From Schaalia radingae (lineage in GTDB: Bacteria; Actinomycetota; Actinomycetes; Actinomycetales; Actinomycetaceae), in the NCBI RefSeq assembly GCF_900106055.1, contig NZ_LT629792.1, positions 2,046,001-2,110,000 on the forward strand: 64,000 nt of DNA. Reading direction: 5' to 3'. The stretch's first letter is position 1. Each line of letters begins with the position of its first letter. Made by a program: the position numbers and the translations under genes. The notes beneath the pieces are model-generated. The model had not been told where the DNA came from. It searched no databases and worked only from the letters and a program-made list of their open reading frames with translations. Below are positions 7,774 to 16,796 of the stretch, in pieces.

Positions 7774-9603
7774 TCACTTGGCAGCTGCAATGCGATCGCG
7801 GAACTTCTTGAGCTGCTCGGTAATTTCTGCCGGCAGATGATCACCGAACTGTTCGAAGTACTTCTCGGTATCATCCATTTCGGCTTCCCACGCCTCAGGA
7901 TCGATGAAGAACAGCTTGTCCCAAGCCTCCTTGTCAAGATCGAGTCCTTCAAGGTTGAAGTCCTCGAACTTCGGGTACAGGCCGGTGACGCCTTCGACGG
8001 CTTCGACCTCGCCGGCTGCGCGGCGAACGATCCAGTCGAGAACGCGGGAGTTGTCGCCGTATCCCGGCCACATGAACTTGCCGTCCTCGTCCTTACGGAA
8101 CCAGTTGACCTGGTAGACCTTCGGGAACCTGTCGCCCAGTTCCTTCTGCATCTCCAGCCAGTGGCCCCAGTAGTCAGCCATGTTGTATCCGCAGAAGGGC
8201 AGCATGGCGAATGGGTCGTGGCGCAGGGAGCCGACTGAACCTTCAGCAGCAGCGGTCTGCTCGGATGCAACGGATGCACCAATGAACACACCGTGTGCAG
8301 GCTCGTACTGCTCAGCAACCAACGGAACGTTGGAAGCGCGGCGGCCGCCGAACAGGATTGCGGTGACCGGCACGCCTTCTGGTGCTTCCCAGTCGGGGCA
8401 GATGATCGGGCACTGCGATGCTGGAACCGTGAAACGTGAGTTCGGGTGTGCTGCCGGTGCATCGGACTCCGGCGTCCAGTCCTTGCCGTGCCAGTCGATC
8501 AGGTGCTCAGGCACGTCGCCGTCGATGCCTTCCCACCACACGTCGCCATCGTCAGTCAGTGCAACGTTGGTGAAGATGGAGTTGGCCTTGGCGGTTTCCA
8601 TTGCCATCGGGTTGGTCTTGTAGGACGTTCCGGGGGCAACACCGAAGAAGCCGGCTTCCGGGTTGATGGCGCGCAGGGTGCCATCGGGACCGGGGCGCAT
8701 CCATGCGATATCGTCACCGACGGTCTCAACCTTGTAGCCGTCAATGGTCGGCTGCAGCATAGCGAGGTTGGTCTTGCCACATGCTGACGGGAAGGCAGCG
8801 GTGATGTGGTACTGCTCGCCGGTCTTCTCAGAGGTCAGGCGCAGGATGAGCATGTGCTCCGCCATCCAGCCGTCGCGGCGAGCCATCGTCGATGCAATAC
8901 GCAGCGCGAAGCACTTCTTGCCCAGCAGAGCGTTGCCGCCGTAACCGGAGCCGTAAGACCAGATCTCGTTGGTCTCAGGGAAGTGCGTGATGTACTTTTC
9001 GTCGTTGCACGGCCACTCGGTATCAGTCTCGCCCTCGGCAAGCGGCTTGCCGACGGAGTGAACTGCAGGAACCCACGGCTTGCCCTCGTTGATGAGGTCC
9101 ATAGCCTTGGCACCCATACGGGTCATGATGCGCATGTTGCACACAACGTACGGTGAGTCGGTGATCTCAATGCCGAGCTGAGAAATCGGGCCACCCAGCG
9201 GTCCCATGGAGAACGGCACCACGTACATGGTGCGTCCCTTCATCGCGCCGGTGAACTTCTCCTTCAGAGTTGCCTTCATCTCCTTGGGATCTGCCCAGTG
9301 ATTCGTCGGGCCGGCGTCTTCTTCCTTCTCGCAGCAGATGAATGTGCGGGATTCGACACGGGCGACGTCAGACGGCAGAGAACGAGCCAGGAAGGAGTTG
9401 GGGCGCTTCTCTTCGTTCAGACGCGTGAACATGCCTGAGTCAACCATCTGCTCAGTCAGACGATCCCATTCTTCCTGGGAGCCATCAGAGAACTCGATGG
9501 CATCAGGTGTGGTCAGAGCAGCAATCTCGGCCACCCAACTCACGACGTCTTCGGGAGCATTTGATGGCGCTGCGGAGCGGACATCTTGTTCGGTCACGGA
9601 CAT
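7774..9603 (-). CDS. pckG: phosphoenolpyruvate carboxykinase (GTP)
   Basis: A 609-residue enzyme, typical for the GTP-dependent class. It catalyses oxaloacetate + GTP to phosphoenolpyruvate + GDP + CO2, a cytoplasmic gluconeogenic or anaplerotic step. The P-loop [13 protein letters not shown] includes the hallmark reactive Cys, and VGDDIAWM provides the second metal-binding motif. The sequence is full length with no gaps. The start ATG 9603 has an AGGAGG site eight bases upstream. It is monocistronic: a strong terminator follows, and the upstream 320 bp is shared with the divergent PhoU-like/pit pair. In anaerobic actinobacteria it can run in the carboxylating direction to make oxaloacetate for succinate; that direction is inference. 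Confidence 0.97.
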   Translation of the reverse strand: MSVTEQDVRSAAPSNAPEDVVSWVAEIAALTTPDAIEFSDGSQEEWDRLTEQMVDSGMFTRLNEEKRPNSFLARSLPSDVARVESRTFICCEKEEDAGPTNHWADPKEMKATLKEKFTGAMKGRTMYVVPFSMGPLGGPISQLGIEITDSPYVVCNMRIMTRMGAKAMDLINEGKPWVPAVHSVGKPLAEGETDTEWPCNDEKYITHFPETNEIWSYGSGYGGNALLGKKCFALRIASTMARRDGWMAEHMLILRLTSEKTGEQYHITAAFPSACGKTNLAMLQPTIDGYKVETVGDDIAWMRPGPDGTLRAINPEAGFFGVAPGTSYKTNPMAMETAKANSIFTNVALTDDGDVWWEGIDGDVPEHLIDWHGKDWTPESDAPAAHPNSRFTVPASQCPIICPDWEAPEGVPVTAILFGGRRASNVPLVAEQYEPAHGVFIGASVASEQTAAAEGSVGSLRHDPFAMLPFCGYNMADYWGHWLEMQKELGDRFPKVYQVNWFRKDEDGKFMWPGYGDNSRVLDWIVRRAAGEVEAVEGVTGLYPKFEDFNLEGLDLDKEAWDKLFFIDPEAWEAEMDDTEKYFEQFGDHLPAEITEQLKKFRDRIAAAK

Positions 9604-9923
9604 ACTTTTGCCTCCTGAGGCACTCGGTACTCCAGGGCGCGGTCACGCCCTCGATCTACGATCCCATCATCTCGCACCATAGGGGTTTTCGCTAGGGCGA
9701 ATAGTCCCACCGCTGGTGTGTCCGACTCCACATTCACCGCCGGTTTGGCGCACGATTCCGCGCCAGCCTTAGAATAAACGCGTGCGAAAATCCTTATTTA
9801 GCTCGCCAGCACACCTGCACGTATGCGCGAGGATTTCGCGAAATTAACTGCTTGTGTGAAACTTGCAGCGATTTGCCCTAATGTTAACTATGTCTGACAG
9901 ACATGTGAATACTGGGAGTCCGT
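9604..9923. promoter_or_regulatory. divergent intergenic region between pckG and the PhoU-like/pit pair
   Basis: No gene. It is AT-richer than its surroundings, as expected for two divergent promoters. A 15-bp palindrome, ATGTCTG-A-CAGACAT, lies at 9890-9904, about 20 bp before the PhoU-like start, and could be an operator. GTTAACT (9883) and GTGAATA (9905) are 22 bp apart, a spacing compatible with PHO-box half units, but they are a weak match. Confidence 0.5.
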
Positions 9924-10553
9924 ATGCCTTTACGTAAGTCCGATGGGCCGTCGTTTTTCGATCTACTCACTAAGCAAGCAGCACTTTTAGTATCAGCTGT
10001 CGATCTTCTGGGATCCATGCTCGGCTCACTGCCCCTGGAGCGAGTCGCCCTCCGCGACAAACTTCACGAAATTGAACACGAGGCAGATGAGCTTAACCAT
10101 GCGTTAACGAAAAAGCTCAATATGTCGTTCGTGACCCCGTTCGACCGTGAAGACCTCGGCTTCCTTGCCGGTCGGCTCGACGACTGCATGGACTACATGG
10201 ACGAGGCTGGCGACCTGATCGTGCTGTACGGCCTCGACGACATTCCCGAGGACGTTGCCACGCTCCTCGCAGCACAGATCAACGTTCTGGTGCGCTGCGC
10301 AGATCAGACCGCGACCGCTCTGCCCGGCCTGAAGTCTCCACTTGACCTGCGTGACTACTGGGTGGAGATCAACCGCCTCGAAAACGAGGGTGACAAGGCC
10401 TACCGTCACACTCTGACAGCACTGTTCGACTCCTCTCTGGATCCAGTCACCATCATCAAACTCAAAGACGTCGTGCAGGTTCTTGAGCGAGGAACCGACG
10501 CATTTGAGGACCTCGCCAACGGTATTGAAGCCATTGCCGTGAAGGAGTCCTGA
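9924..10553 (+). CDS. PhoU-like DUF47 protein, Pit accessory
   Basis: A 209-residue all-helical protein of the DUF47/TIGR00153 PhoU-like family. Features include the acidic helix EIEHEADELNHALTKKL, FVTPFDREDL and the second repeat NRLENEGDKAYRHTL; the acidic patches bind metal clusters in family members. These proteins are encoded directly upstream of Pit phosphate transporters and are thought to regulate them from the cytoplasm. The start ATG is preceded by GGGAG. It is separated from pit by only four bases, so the two form an operon. The two-repeat helical length is normal. Confidence 0.92.
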   Translation: MPLRKSDGPSFFDLLTKQAALLVSAVDLLGSMLGSLPLERVALRDKLHEIEHEADELNHALTKKLNMSFVTPFDREDLGFLAGRLDDCMDYMDEAGDLIVLYGLDDIPEDVATLLAAQINVLVRCADQTATALPGLKSPLDLRDYWVEINRLENEGDKAYRHTLTALFDSSLDPVTIIKLKDVVQVLERGTDAFEDLANGIEAIAVKES

Positions 10554-10557
10554 AGCG

Positions 10558-11622
10558 GTGGATCTCAATCTGATCCTTGTCGTAATGGTGATCGTCATCG
10601 CCCTGATTTTCGACTTCACCAACGGATTCCACGATGCTGCCAACGCAATCGCGACGTCCGTGTCGACCCGCGCGCTGACCCCCCGCGTCGCCTTGATCAT
10701 GGCCGCCGTCATGAACATCTTCGGCGCGCTCATGGGCACGGAAGTAGCCAAGACTATCGGTGAAGGCATCATCGACATCTCTCACTACTCTCTGTCAACG
10801 GATACGGGTCTGCAACGCGAGGGCCTCGTCATTGTTCTGGCAGCCCTGGTGGGGGCCTGCACGTGGAACCTGATTACGTGGTGGTTTGGGTTGCCGTCCT
10901 CGTCATCGCATGCGTTGATCGGCGGTCTGGTCGGTGCCGGGCTTGCGTCCGCGACTGCCGTGAAGTGGACCGGCATCGTGCAGCACGTCATCGTCCCCAT
11001 GTTTGCCTCCCCCGTCATTGGCTTCCTGCTGGGTTTCATCCTCATGAAGATTGTGCTGTGGCTGTTCGCAAACTTCCCGTATCACCGAACGATGCGTAAC
11101 TTCCGTCTGGCGCAGACACTGTCAGCTGCAGCAATGGCATTGGGTCATGGTCTGCAGGATGCTCAAAAGACGATGGGTGTCATCGTCATGGCCCTCATTG
11201 CGGGCGGCTACGGTGAGACCCACCAGGTGTTCGACCCTGCCACCGGCGACATGCAGATTCCTCTGTGGGTCAAGCTCGCCGCTGCAGGCGCAATCTCGCT
11301 GGGCACATACTCGGGCGGCTGGCGCATCATGCGCACCCTGGGCCGCAAAATCATCGACCTGGATCCTGCACGCGGTTTCGTTGCGGAGACCATTTCTGCC
11401 GCCGTGCTCTACCTGTCGGCGTTCGTCTTCCACGCACCGATTTCGACGACGCACACCATCACCTCGGCAATTCTGGGCGTGGGTTCAACCCGGCGATTCT
11501 CAGCGGTGCGCTGGGGCGTGGCTGGAAACATCGTGATCGCATGGTTCCTCACACTGCCCGCTGCGGCGGCAGTGGCGGCAGTGATGTTCTTCGCCATCCA
11601 CGGTCTGGTTGGCATCGTCTAG
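10558..11622 (+). CDS. pit: inorganic phosphate transporter, Pit family
   Basis: A 354-residue integral membrane protein beginning at GTG 10558. The signature DFTNGFHDAANAIATSVSTR occurs at about residues 17-36, with its inverted-repeat partner later (SAAAMALGHGLQDAQKTMGV). About ten hydrophobic segments are visible. Pit proteins carry phosphate as a metal-phosphate complex in symport with protons and are low affinity, complementing the high-affinity Pst system encoded 1-5 kb away. The upstream DUF47 protein is the usual partner. No terminator immediately follows; a lipoprotein gene starts 238 bp downstream. Confidence 0.95.
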   Translation: MDLNLILVVMVIVIALIFDFTNGFHDAANAIATSVSTRALTPRVALIMAAVMNIFGALMGTEVAKTIGEGIIDISHYSLSTDTGLQREGLVIVLAALVGACTWNLITWWFGLPSSSSHALIGGLVGAGLASATAVKWTGIVQHVIVPMFASPVIGFLLGFILMKIVLWLFANFPYHRTMRNFRLAQTLSAAAMALGHGLQDAQKTMGVIVMALIAGGYGETHQVFDPATGDMQIPLWVKLAAAGAISLGTYSGGWRIMRTLGRKIIDLDPARGFVAETISAAVLYLSAFVFHAPISTTHTITSAILGVGSTRRFSAVRWGVAGNIVIAWFLTLPAAAAVAAVMFFAIHGLVGIV

Positions 11623-11860
11623 AAGCACGTACGCTCGCTGCGCAGCCCCCGCCGAATCACACGTGCTCGCGCTGAGCGTCCGCGCTGCGTTTTTCGACGA
11701 GTTCGCGCCGGTTTTCGTCGAAAATTCTCTATCTTTTTCATGCCCCGTTCGATACCATGAAAGTGTCCTGACAACTCAGCTGTCGCCTCCGTTGCAGGTG
11801 GCGTTTTCCTCTCATCCACTCATTTACGAGGGCGACTGCGCGACGCTAAGTGAGAACGAT

Positions 11861-12349
11861 ATGCTGAACTTTCAAGACCTTTCTTCTTCGCATCGCCCGA
11901 CATCACGAACCGTGTGTGCAGCATTGAGTGCATGCGGGTTCGCAGTGGCGGCATCCATGCTGGCCGGGTGTTCGTTCCTCGGATCGGGTAACGACACGTC
12001 AGCTTTTGACCTGAAGGTTGGCCAGTGTATCGAGGCCCCGCCTGAAGATGAGATCGTGGAATCCCTGCCCGTGGTTGAATGCTCGGAACCCCATGTCGGC
12101 GAAGTCATGTACGACTATGAGATTGACGCCCCGGAGTACTCTGAGTCGCTGTCGGATGAGGCCACCGTTGAGTGCGCGAAGCACTTCGAAGAATATGTCG
12201 GTGTCCCTTTGGAAGCCTCGCAGTTGGACGTGGCGCCGTTGAGCCCATCTGAAGATTCATGGAAAGAAGGCGACCGCGTGGTTTCCTGCCTCATTTTCCA
12301 CGAGACTGGCCAGACACTGAATCAGTCAGTTAGGGATTCCAAGATGTAA
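11861..12349 (+). CDS. secreted lipoprotein with septum-formation-type domain
   Basis: A 162-residue lipoprotein. ATG 11861 is chosen because the signal peptide begins shortly after it: a hydrophobic stretch ending in the lipobox S-M-L-A-G-C. A longer frame starting inside pit is unlikely. The mature part has the pattern FDLKVGQCIEAPP, LPVVECSEPHVGEV and C-AKHFEEYVG, typical of the actinobacterial septum-formation (PF13845-like) domain, a small extracellular fold with paired cysteines. The role is unproven even in the family. It faces the pst operon tail to tail and shares a strong hairpin with it. The ribosome-binding site is poor. Confidence 0.75.
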   Translation: MLNFQDLSSSHRPTSRTVCAALSACGFAVAASMLAGCSFLGSGNDTSAFDLKVGQCIEAPPEDEIVESLPVVECSEPHVGEVMYDYEIDAPEYSESLSDEATVECAKHFEEYVGVPLEASQLDVAPLSPSEDSWKEGDRVVSCLIFHETGQTLNQSVRDSKM

Positions 12350-12380
12350 TGCTCCGCGTAAAGGTTGAAAACGCGATAAT

Positions 12381-12421
12381 CGTGGGGCGCCCTCGCCAGT
12401 GATTGACGTGGGCGCCCCACG
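12381..12421 (+). terminator. stem-loop after the lipoprotein gene
   Basis: CGTGGGGCGCCC (12381-12392) pairs perfectly with GGGCGCCCCACG (12410-12421) around a 17-base loop, 31 bp after the stop codon. There is no U-run on the plus strand, so it may be a weak or factor-assisted terminator, or protect an RNA end. Confidence 0.6.
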
Positions 12422-12427
12422 GCATAC

Positions 12428-12516
12428 AAAACCCGGCGGGCAACCCCTCACCCTATGTCTGACAGTAGGCCGCGAGGCCTCATAAGTGGTGAGAAGCTGC
12501 CCGCCGGAAGCATTGC
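12428..12516 (-). terminator. long composite terminator of the pstSCAB operon
   Basis: On the minus strand, CCGGCGGGCAGCTTCTCACC pairs with the stretch GGTGAGGGGTTGCCCGCCGG (about 17 of 20 positions) and is followed by GTTTTG. Nested inside is a second hairpin, AGGCC-TCGC-GGCCT (12468-12481). The result is an unusually long branched terminator just past the pstB stop. It includes CTATGTCTGACAG (12453-12465), which also occurs upstream of the PhoU-like gene. Confidence 0.75.
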
Positions 12517-12537
12517 CGGGCCAGGAAGCCCGCGATC

Positions 12538-13449
12538 TTATCCGAAGCGTCCGGAGATGTAGTCCTCGGTCGCCTGCTTGGACGGATTCGAGAAGATCGT
12601 CTCGGTGTCGTCGAATTCGACGAGCTCGCCGGAGCCGCCCGTTTCCTTCAGGTTGAAGAAACCGGTCTTGTCCGACACACGCGATGCCTGCTGCATGTTG
12701 TGCGTGACGATAACGATCGTGTACTCCGACTTCAGCTCGTTCATCAGGTCCTCAATGGCGAGCGTGGAGATCGGGTCGAGAGCCGAACACGGCTCGTCCA
12801 TCAGAAGGACCTCGGGGCGCACCGCGATGGCGCGTGCAATACACAGACGCTGCTGCTGGCCACCAGACAGTGAAGATCCCGGGATGTCCAGCCTGTCTTT
12901 AACTTCGTTCCACAGGTTCGCACCGCGAAGTGACTTTTCAACGATCTCGTCCTGCATCGCCTTGTTCATACGTCGCGCGTTGAGCTTCATGCCAGCGAGC
13001 ACGTTCTCACGAATCGACATCGTGGGGAACGGGTTGGCGCGCTGGAACACCATGCCGACATGGCGACGCACCTGGACGGGGTCGATCTTCTTGTCGTAGA
13101 TGTCGACGCCTTCCAGCTCAACTTTGCCTTCCACATGCGCACCGGGGATCACCTCGTGCATGCGGTTCAGGGAACGCAGGAATGTCGACTTGCCACATCC
13201 TGATGGGCCAATCAACGCGGTGATCGCGTGGCGTGGAATTTCCACCGTCACATCTTTCACGGCAAGAAAATCGCCGTAGTAGATCTGTTCATCGGTGATA
13301 TTGAAACACGTCGTCATCGTTTTAACTCCGTCTTTTTTCACTGTCAGATTTGAAGGCGACGCGTCACGTGGCTCATCGTGAGCGCGTTCCGTCTGCGTTG
13401 CCACGGCTGTCTGTGTGCCCTGCCCCGCGGGATTATCCATTGTGCTCAT
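12538..13449 (-). CDS. pstB: phosphate ABC transporter ATP-binding protein
   Basis: A 303-residue ABC ATPase. Walker A is [16 protein letters not shown], the signature is LSGGQQQR, Walker B is [13 protein letters not shown] and the H-loop lies in IVTHNMQQA. The conserved NPFPTMSI segment is specific to PstB. ATG 13449 gives a 44-residue hydrophilic N-terminal extension and sits three bases after the pstA stop with GGGAGG ahead. An internal ATG at 13317 also has a ribosome-binding site (GGAG) and would give the canonical 259-residue PstB, so either or both may be used. It energises high-affinity phosphate import and is the last gene of the operon. Confidence 0.95.
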   Translation of the reverse strand: MSTMDNPAGQGTQTAVATQTERAHDEPRDASPSNLTVKKDGVKTMTTCFNITDEQIYYGDFLAVKDVTVEIPRHAITALIGPSGCGKSTFLRSLNRMHEVIPGAHVEGKVELEGVDIYDKKIDPVQVRRHVGMVFQRANPFPTMSIRENVLAGMKLNARRMNKAMQDEIVEKSLRGANLWNEVKDRLDIPGSSLSGGQQQRLCIARAIAVRPEVLLMDEPCSALDPISTLAIEDLMNELKSEYTIVIVTHNMQQASRVSDKTGFFNLKETGGSGELVEFDDTETIFSNPSKQATEDYISGRFG

Positions 13450-13452
13450 CGT

Positions 13453-14439
13453 TTAGCGTCCTCCCTTGGGAGCAAAAATCTTGGCGATCACTCGGGCAAT
13501 CAGGTTCAGAACCATCACCAACAGGATGAGGACGAGGGCGGCCGCCCACGCGCGTTCATAGTTGATGGTGGGTACGCAGTTAGCGACACCTTCTCGACAG
13601 GTGGCCAGGCCCTGCGAGTACTGTCGGTAGATGTACACCGGCAGTGTCGCCATGCGGCCGTCCATCACATTGACGTTCATGCGTCCAATGAAGCCTGCGG
13701 TGATCAGCAGCGGGGCTGTTTCACCGATGACGCGGGCGATAGCCAGCATGACGGAGGTAGTCAGGCCTGCTGCAGCGGTACGCAGTACGACTTTCACCAC
13801 GACACGCCACTTTGGCACGCCCAGAGCGTAGGCAGCTTCACGCAGTTCGTTAGGAACCAGGCGCAGCATTTCCTCACTGGAACGCACCACTGTCGGGATC
13901 ATCAACACCGACAAGGCGATCGCGCCGATGATGCCTGCTCGATAGGAGGGGTCGTACAACATGAAGATCGAGGCGGCGAACAGACCAGCAACGATCGAGG
14001 GGATGCCGGTCATGACGTCGACGAAAAATGTCGTGGCCTTCGACAGGAGCCCGTTGTTACCGTATTCGACCAGGTAGATTGCCGTGAAGATACCGATCGG
14101 CGCAGAAATCAGTGTCGCCCACAGTGTCACGAGTGTGGTTCCGACCAGTGCGTGGGCGATACCGCCGCCCACTTTACCGCCGAACATGCCGACCATATCG
14201 CTGACGAGGAAGTCCCACGTGGTGCGCAGGTAGCCATTACTGATCACCGTGACCAACACCGTGACCAGCGGAATCATGGCAAGAGCGAATGCGACAGTCA
14301 CCAGAACTGTCACGAAGCCATTGGTGAGTTTTCTTCCGATTGGCAGCGACTCATGGATCGGGCTCTGATGGCCGCGATTGTTGTCTGAATCGGAAACGTC
14401 CTTCGGCGAAGTGTTCGTACCAAGTGTTGCTGTGCTCAT
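13453..14439 (-). CDS. pstA: phosphate ABC transporter permease
   Basis: A 328-residue permease with six hydrophobic segments and the binding-protein-dependent transport loop (EEMLRLVPNELREAAYALGV) that contacts PstB. ATG 14439 is chosen because it overlaps the pstC stop as TGATG; the frame extends upstream inside pstC but that part is not pstA-like. A 40-residue polar N-terminal tail precedes the first helix. The sequence SVMLAIARVIGETAPLL is typical of PstA. It forms the membrane channel with PstC. Operon order is pstS-pstC-pstA-pstB, the standard actinobacterial arrangement. Confidence 0.95.
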   Translation of the reverse strand: MSTATLGTNTSPKDVSDSDNNRGHQSPIHESLPIGRKLTNGFVTVLVTVAFALAMIPLVTVLVTVISNGYLRTTWDFLVSDMVGMFGGKVGGGIAHALVGTTLVTLWATLISAPIGIFTAIYLVEYGNNGLLSKATTFFVDVMTGIPSIVAGLFAASIFMLYDPSYRAGIIGAIALSVLMIPTVVRSSEEMLRLVPNELREAAYALGVPKWRVVVKVVLRTAAAGLTTSVMLAIARVIGETAPLLITAGFIGRMNVNVMDGRMATLPVYIYRQYSQGLATCREGVANCVPTINYERAWAAALVLILLVMVLNLIARVIAKIFAPKGGR

Positions 14440-15407
14440 CAGTTCGCTCCTGAGAATGCGGCTCGACGCGAGACGATCCAGCGCGCAATCGAGTTGACGA
14501 TGAGGGTGATCGCGAACAGAGCAAGACCCGTTGCGATCAGAGCCGACGAGTTGATGCCCGTTGATTCGGGGAACTGCAAGGCAATGTTGGCCGCAATCGT
14601 GGAGTGCTGACCTGCCTCGAGGATGTGCCATGAAATATTGCTGCCGACTGACAGCACCATGACGACAGCCATTGTTTCACCAAGAGCTCGGCCAAGGCCC
14701 AGCATGGACGCTGACACGATACCGGAGCGTCCGAACGGCAGAACGGCCATCTTGATCATTTCCCACTTCGTGGCACCAAGGGCCAAAGCAGCCTCTTCGT
14801 GCAGGCGCGGGGTCTGCAGGAAGACCTCTCGCGACACGGAAGTAATGATGGGCAAAATCATGACAGCAAGGATCACCACCGCGGAGGCGAGTACACGGCC
14901 CGTTGGGGACACTGTGCCGGCGAAGAGTGGGAACCAGTCGAAGTACTTACCCAGGAAGTCATAGAGCGGCATGAGGATCGGGATCAACCAGATCGCACCC
15001 CAGAGGCCGTAAATAACGGACGGAACTGCCGCAAGCAGGTCAACGAGGTATCCAAGAACCTGGCTGATACGCGGAGGTGCGTAATGGGAAATAAAGAGGG
15101 CGACACCGACTGCAACAGGAACGGACAGGAGCAGTGCCAGCACTGCTGCCAGGATCGTGCCGAATATCTGCGGCGCCGTGAACTTCCAAATCGTGACTTC
15201 CTCAGCCGACCCCATCATCTTGAAACGCAGGGAAGGGTCGGAAATCGCGGGCCACGCCCGCAGCAGTAGGAAGATCGCTACTGCTGCGAGCGTGCACAAG
15301 ATTAACGAAGCAGCGGCGGTTGAGAGGCCAGCGAAAACCTTGTTACCGATTCTCCCTGGCGTTCTCTCCCAGCTCTTATTCTTCGTTGTTGTAGGTGTCG
15401 TAACCAA
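14439..15407 (-). CDS. pstC: phosphate ABC transporter permease
   Basis: A 322-residue permease with six hydrophobic segments and the EAA loop (PRLHEEAALALGATKWEM). The segment VVMVLSVGSNISW and the GLGRALGETMAV motif are typical of PstC. The best start is TTG 15407, 12 bases after the pstS stop, with a weak AAGG site. The N-terminus is a basic cytoplasmic stretch. It pairs with PstA in the inner membrane. The start is less certain than the rest, since no ATG is available before the first helix. Confidence 0.94.
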   Translation of the reverse strand: MVTTPTTTKNKSWERTPGRIGNKVFAGLSTAAASLILCTLAAVAIFLLLRAWPAISDPSLRFKMMGSAEEVTIWKFTAPQIFGTILAAVLALLLSVPVAVGVALFISHYAPPRISQVLGYLVDLLAAVPSVIYGLWGAIWLIPILMPLYDFLGKYFDWFPLFAGTVSPTGRVLASAVVILAVMILPIITSVSREVFLQTPRLHEEAALALGATKWEMIKMAVLPFGRSGIVSASMLGLGRALGETMAVVMVLSVGSNISWHILEAGQHSTIAANIALQFPESTGINSSALIATGLALFAITLIVNSIARWIVSRRAAFSGAN

Positions 15408-15421
15408 CGCGAACCTGTACC

Positions 15422-16564
15422 TTACTTGATCTGGTCCAGAACGCCGTTGATTTCACTGCGCATTGCTTCGGAGATGGGAGCCGCACCAGCGTTGTCGGCT
15501 GCCATCTGCTGGCCTTCCTCGGAAGCCTGGTATCCGATGAATGCCTTGATCAGTTCGGCCTCGTTCGCATCCTCGTAGGTGGAGCACACGATTGAGTAGG
15601 AGATCAGAATCAGCGGGTAGGAGTCGTTCGTCTCGGGCACGCGGTTCACGGACAGTGCGATGTCGTTGGCATCGCGATCCGCAACGCGCTCAGCCGTTTC
15701 AGCGGCCTTGGCTGCTGTCTCAGCAGAGAAGGAGACGTAGGTTCCGTCGGCTGCTGCCAGTGCGACAGTTCCGAGGTTGCCGACCTGAGAAGCATCGGCG
15801 TAGCCGATGGTGCCGTTACCGGCCTGGACGGCCTGGACAAGTCCAGAGGTCTTGTCACCGGATTCGCCACCGGAGACTGGCCATTCCTTGCCTGGATCCG
15901 TCGGCCATGCCTCGGGAGCAGCTGAGTGCAGGTAGTCGGTGAAGTTCTCGGTCGTACCTGACTTGTCGGAACGGTGAACAGGGGTGATGGCGAGATCTGG
16001 GAGCTTCGCATCCGGGTTTGCCTTGGCAATTGCCGGATCGTTCCAGTTGGTGATTTCGCCGGCGAAGATCTTGGCGATGGTTGCGGCATCCATGTTCAGG
16101 GAGTCGACACCCTCAAGGTTGAAGATAACGGCAACCGGGGAGATGTACACCGGAAGGTCCCATGCAGGTCCACCACAGCGTGCTTCGGCTGCTGCGATCT
16201 CGTCGCCTTCAAGCGGGGCGTCCGATCCGGCCCATGCGACCTGCTTGCTGGTGAACTGTGTGATACCGGTACCTGAGCCAACTGCCTCGTAGGAAACAGT
16301 CACATCAGGGTTAAGTTCGTTGAAGCCTGCCTTCCAAGCTTCCATCGCGGCTTCCTGGGAGGACGCACCCGAACCGGCAACCGAACCTGAGAGGTCAGTC
16401 GCAGGTGCAACTTCATCCTGAGCTGACTGAGAGTCGCCGGATGCTCCGTTGTCCGCGCCTGTGCTTTCCGCTTTGTCTCCGCCGCCGCAAGCAGCCAGAG
16501 CGAGCGTCATGGTGGTGGCACCTGCCAGAGTGGCGAGAAGCTTTGTACGAGCATGCACTGTCAT
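15422..16564 (-). CDS. pstS: phosphate ABC transporter substrate-binding lipoprotein
   Basis: A 380-residue lipoprotein. The signal peptide ends with the lipobox L-A-A-C at about residues 23-26, followed by a Ser/Ala/Asp-rich linker and the phosphate-binding fold. GSGASSQEAAMEAW, GSGTGI, AGSDAPL and HRSDKSGTTENF carry the Ser, Asp, Arg and Thr residues that hold phosphate. It captures phosphate outside the membrane for PstCA. It is the first gene of the operon, and two 11-bp direct repeats resembling a PHO box lie about 105-130 bp upstream, so PhoP control under phosphate limitation is likely. Length is normal. Confidence 0.96.
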   Translation of the reverse strand: MTVHARTKLLATLAGATTMTLALAACGGGDKAESTGADNGASGDSQSAQDEVAPATDLSGSVAGSGASSQEAAMEAWKAGFNELNPDVTVSYEAVGSGTGITQFTSKQVAWAGSDAPLEGDEIAAAEARCGGPAWDLPVYISPVAVIFNLEGVDSLNMDAATIAKIFAGEITNWNDPAIAKANPDAKLPDLAITPVHRSDKSGTTENFTDYLHSAAPEAWPTDPGKEWPVSGGESGDKTSGLVQAVQAGNGTIGYADASQVGNLGTVALAAADGTYVSFSAETAAKAAETAERVADRDANDIALSVNRVPETNDSYPLILISYSIVCSTYEDANEAELIKAFIGYQASEEGQQMAADNAGAAPISEAMRSEINGVLDQIK

Positions 16565-16669
16565 TGATCATCTTCCGTTCTGCCGCCACTGTGGCGGCGC
16601 GTTGACGATAGACCCGGAATGTCCCGGATATTGCTCACGCTAAGAGGGGGAAGTGACAGCAAAGCCGGT

Positions 16670-16691
16670 TAAAGATGAACAAATGGTGAAC
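16670..16691 (-). promoter_or_regulatory. PHO box (two 11-bp direct repeats) upstream of pstS
   Basis: On the minus strand, GTTCACCATTT (16681-16691) is followed at once by GTTCATCTTTA (16670-16680). Tandem 11-bp GTTCAYC units are the binding sites of the actinobacterial response regulator PhoP. Location and orientation fit activation of pstS. Confidence 0.75.
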
Positions 16692-16796
16692 TTGCACGTG
16701 AGGGTGCCCACACAGTTATAAAGTTGTAACCTTTGCCCGGTTTTTAGGGCCTGAAATTCATTCAAACGTGACAATTCCGGACGCGATTTGCGCCCA

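Noticed and set aside
13378..14388. A 336-residue plus-strand frame over pstA
   Set aside because: His/Asp/Gln/Gly-rich antisense shadow of the pstA gene with no motif.
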